From Paratinospora sagittata (lineage: Eukaryota > Streptophyta > Magnoliopsida > Ranunculales > Menispermaceae): a stretch of DNA of 64,000 nucleotides. Position 1 is the first letter of the stretch; each line of letters opens with the position of its first letter. The translations under genes were made by a program, and so were the position numbers. The notes under the pieces are model-generated. The model ran no database searches and was not told the DNA's origin. It worked only from the letters and a program-made list of their open reading frames with translations. Positions 62,803 through 64,000 of this stretch are shown here, piece after piece. Where the stretch lies: the NCBI GenBank assembly GCA_035771175.1, contig CM069605.1, positions 23,576,288 through 23,640,287 on the forward strand. The letters are read 5' to 3'.

Positions 62803-63949
62803 TATCAACACTGATAGTGCGCTAGTGCCTTCTGGAAAATTTTGGCCAATTGCTGGATAGCCTTATTTTTGAAAATTTTATATTTTGACACTTAAGAACC
62901 ATTCCATTGACACAAAACATATTGATATAAGATTAATAATTTTTAAATAATTCGAATCTCATTGAAATTATGATTAAAACCTTTCGAACATCATTTTTTC
63001 AAAATGAAATACTATATCGAAGTGATTTTGAAGACTTTGCAATTTTCAGAGTTTTAGTGCTGAGATTGATCGAGATTTTACCCTACACACCAAAGATCAA
63101 ACTAATGCATTAGACGTGAGATATGTCATCGTTCTTCGAGCTTGATCTTTTGTAGACTTCGAAACCTATTGTTTGATGTGTTCTTGATGCAATACAGGTG
63201 ATGTGTTCGTTTTTGATGTGTTATCTTTCTGAGACCACTTCGTACACTTACAGTTTAAAACAAAGGATAGCCTCTGCAAATCTAAGCACAAAAGGAATAA
63301 AATGAAGAACTTGCTCAACAATGACGTTATCATCAAGACAGATTGCAATTTTGATTCAATTCGAGGCTTCTTCTCTTGGAAAACTCTTTGGAAAGCTCAA
63401 TCTAGCTTGCAAAAATCATGTGTGTTGTATTTTTGAAAATCAGAGAATGAGTGTTTTATAAAATTAGAAGTTGCAGGTTAAAGAGCAAGAGAGTACAAAA
63501 CTATTTGAGTTTAAAACATTTTTCAATCTAAAGTTGTTTTGGGCGTGCGAGACAATGGGAATCATCTAGGTGTTAGTAGAAAATATTTCAATAAAGATAA
63601 CCTTTCAAAACTGTGTAAGGAATTGAAAAATCGAGCAAGCATAAGTGTCCAGATTTTTCTCGTCAGAAATATAAAATTTTTGTCTCAGACGTGGATAGCG
63701 CGCTATTGGGTTGTGTATCATGTTCTCTTTTAGAAGGCTATAGCAGGTCGATATACACAAACCCGTGAGCTCGAGTTTTTCAGACTTTCCGATAGCGTGT
63801 TATCAAGGCCTATAGCGCGCTATTGCCCATCTCACTAAAAATGGAAAGATCACTGCAACAGCTTTATAAGGAGTTATCAGAGGGGATAACGCGCTGTAGA
63901 TAATTTTCGAGAAAAACATATGTTTTATTATAGAACCCTATCAGCGTGC
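62803..63949. repeat. Satellite monomer M50, 1147 bp, long form
   Basis: Haplotype close to M47 (G at the three-allele site, TTGCTCAACAATG, TCTAGCTTG, CTATTTGAGTTT) but with AGGAATTG and a degraded third palindrome. CTTTCTGAGACC puts a stop codon into the recurrent 77-codon frame. Confidence 0.93.
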
Positions 63950-64000
63950 TATCAACACTGATAGTGCGCTAGTGCCTTCTGGAAAATTTTGGCCAATTGC
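63950..64000. repeat. Satellite monomer M51, first 51 bp
   Basis: Start of the next unit, cut by the window edge, so the array continues to the right. Confidence 0.9.

Larger units (their letters stand above)
57701..64000. repeat. Satellite array, right segment (right part of M45, M46-M50, start of M51)
   Basis: The same monomer resumes directly after the 3' LTR, in the same orientation and in phase with the left segment. The two parts of the interrupted monomer add up to exactly 1147 bp once the duplicated 5 bp is counted once. Copies here carry more private substitutions than the interior of the left segment, most clearly M48. The array continues past the right edge of the window. Confidence 0.97.

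Noticed and set aside
63539..63733. 64-codon ORF near the right end
   Set aside because: It exists only because M50 has TTG where most monomers have TAG (AGGAATTG against AGGAATAG). It is a private satellite substitution.
1..64000. CRISPR array or bacterial repeat interpretation of the regular spacing
   Set aside because: The repeats are kilobase-long, contiguous and without unique spacers, and the inserted element is a eukaryotic LTR retrotransposon.
1..64000. Ribosomal DNA intergenic spacer or 5S array
   Set aside because: No rRNA coding segment, 5S internal promoter or terminator pattern is seen in any monomer, and the array runs for 50 kb without a gene.

Overview
The window is plant nuclear heterochromatin. 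Two things fill all 64 kb: a very homogeneous tandem satellite with a ~1.14-kb monomer, and one young full-length Ty3/gypsy LTR retrotransposon inserted into it. I see no host gene, tRNA, rRNA or non-satellite flank. The plant assignment rests on the retroelement: its primer-binding site matches initiator-Met tRNA, Gag-Pol is a single ORF, and the domain sequences are of plant chromovirus type. The species cannot be read from the window.

Layout. 1-50752 is satellite. 50753-57700 is the retroelement (5' LTR 50753-51645, primer-binding site 51648-51659, A-rich leader, Gag-Pol ORF 52306-57093, polypurine tract 56851-56864, 3' LTR 56865-57700), flanked by a perfect 5-bp target-site duplication AAAAT. 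57701-64000 is the same satellite again in the same orientation. Neither array edge is in view. I use a register that starts at base 1 (TATCAACACTGATAG). In it there are 49 uninterrupted monomers (M1-M44, M46-M50), one monomer split by the retroelement (M45) and 51 bp of M51. Monomer lengths are 1137 or 1147 bp (a 10-bp indel), with 1136, 1135, 1140 and 1142 variants.

Satellite structure. Each monomer is AT-rich for about 880 bp and then carries a ~290-bp cluster of near-palindromic sites related to ATAGCGCGCTAT. Linked variants define subfamilies and a patchy higher-order structure: a 3410-bp trimer (M16-18, M23-25, M26-28), a 2274-bp dimer (M39-44), a 3429-bp trimer to the right of the retroelement, and a duplication at 23,915 bp (M8-10 against M29-31). 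This is the expected footprint of recent unequal exchange or amplification. The short ORFs that recur in every monomer (77 codons on +, 60 on -) look like a by-product of homogenisation, not genes.

Retroelement. The polyprotein is intact (1595 codons from the ATG) with Gag, CCHC knuckle, protease, RT, RNase H, and integrase with HHCC, DDE and GPY/F modules. It has no evident classical chromodomain, and its last ~76 codons lie inside the 3' LTR. The layout fits the CRM (centromeric retrotransposon) clade of chromoviruses best, and that would suit a centromeric or pericentromeric array, but both points are inference. The LTRs differ by two substitutions, a 3-bp indel and a 60-bp repeat-unit difference, so the insertion is recent.
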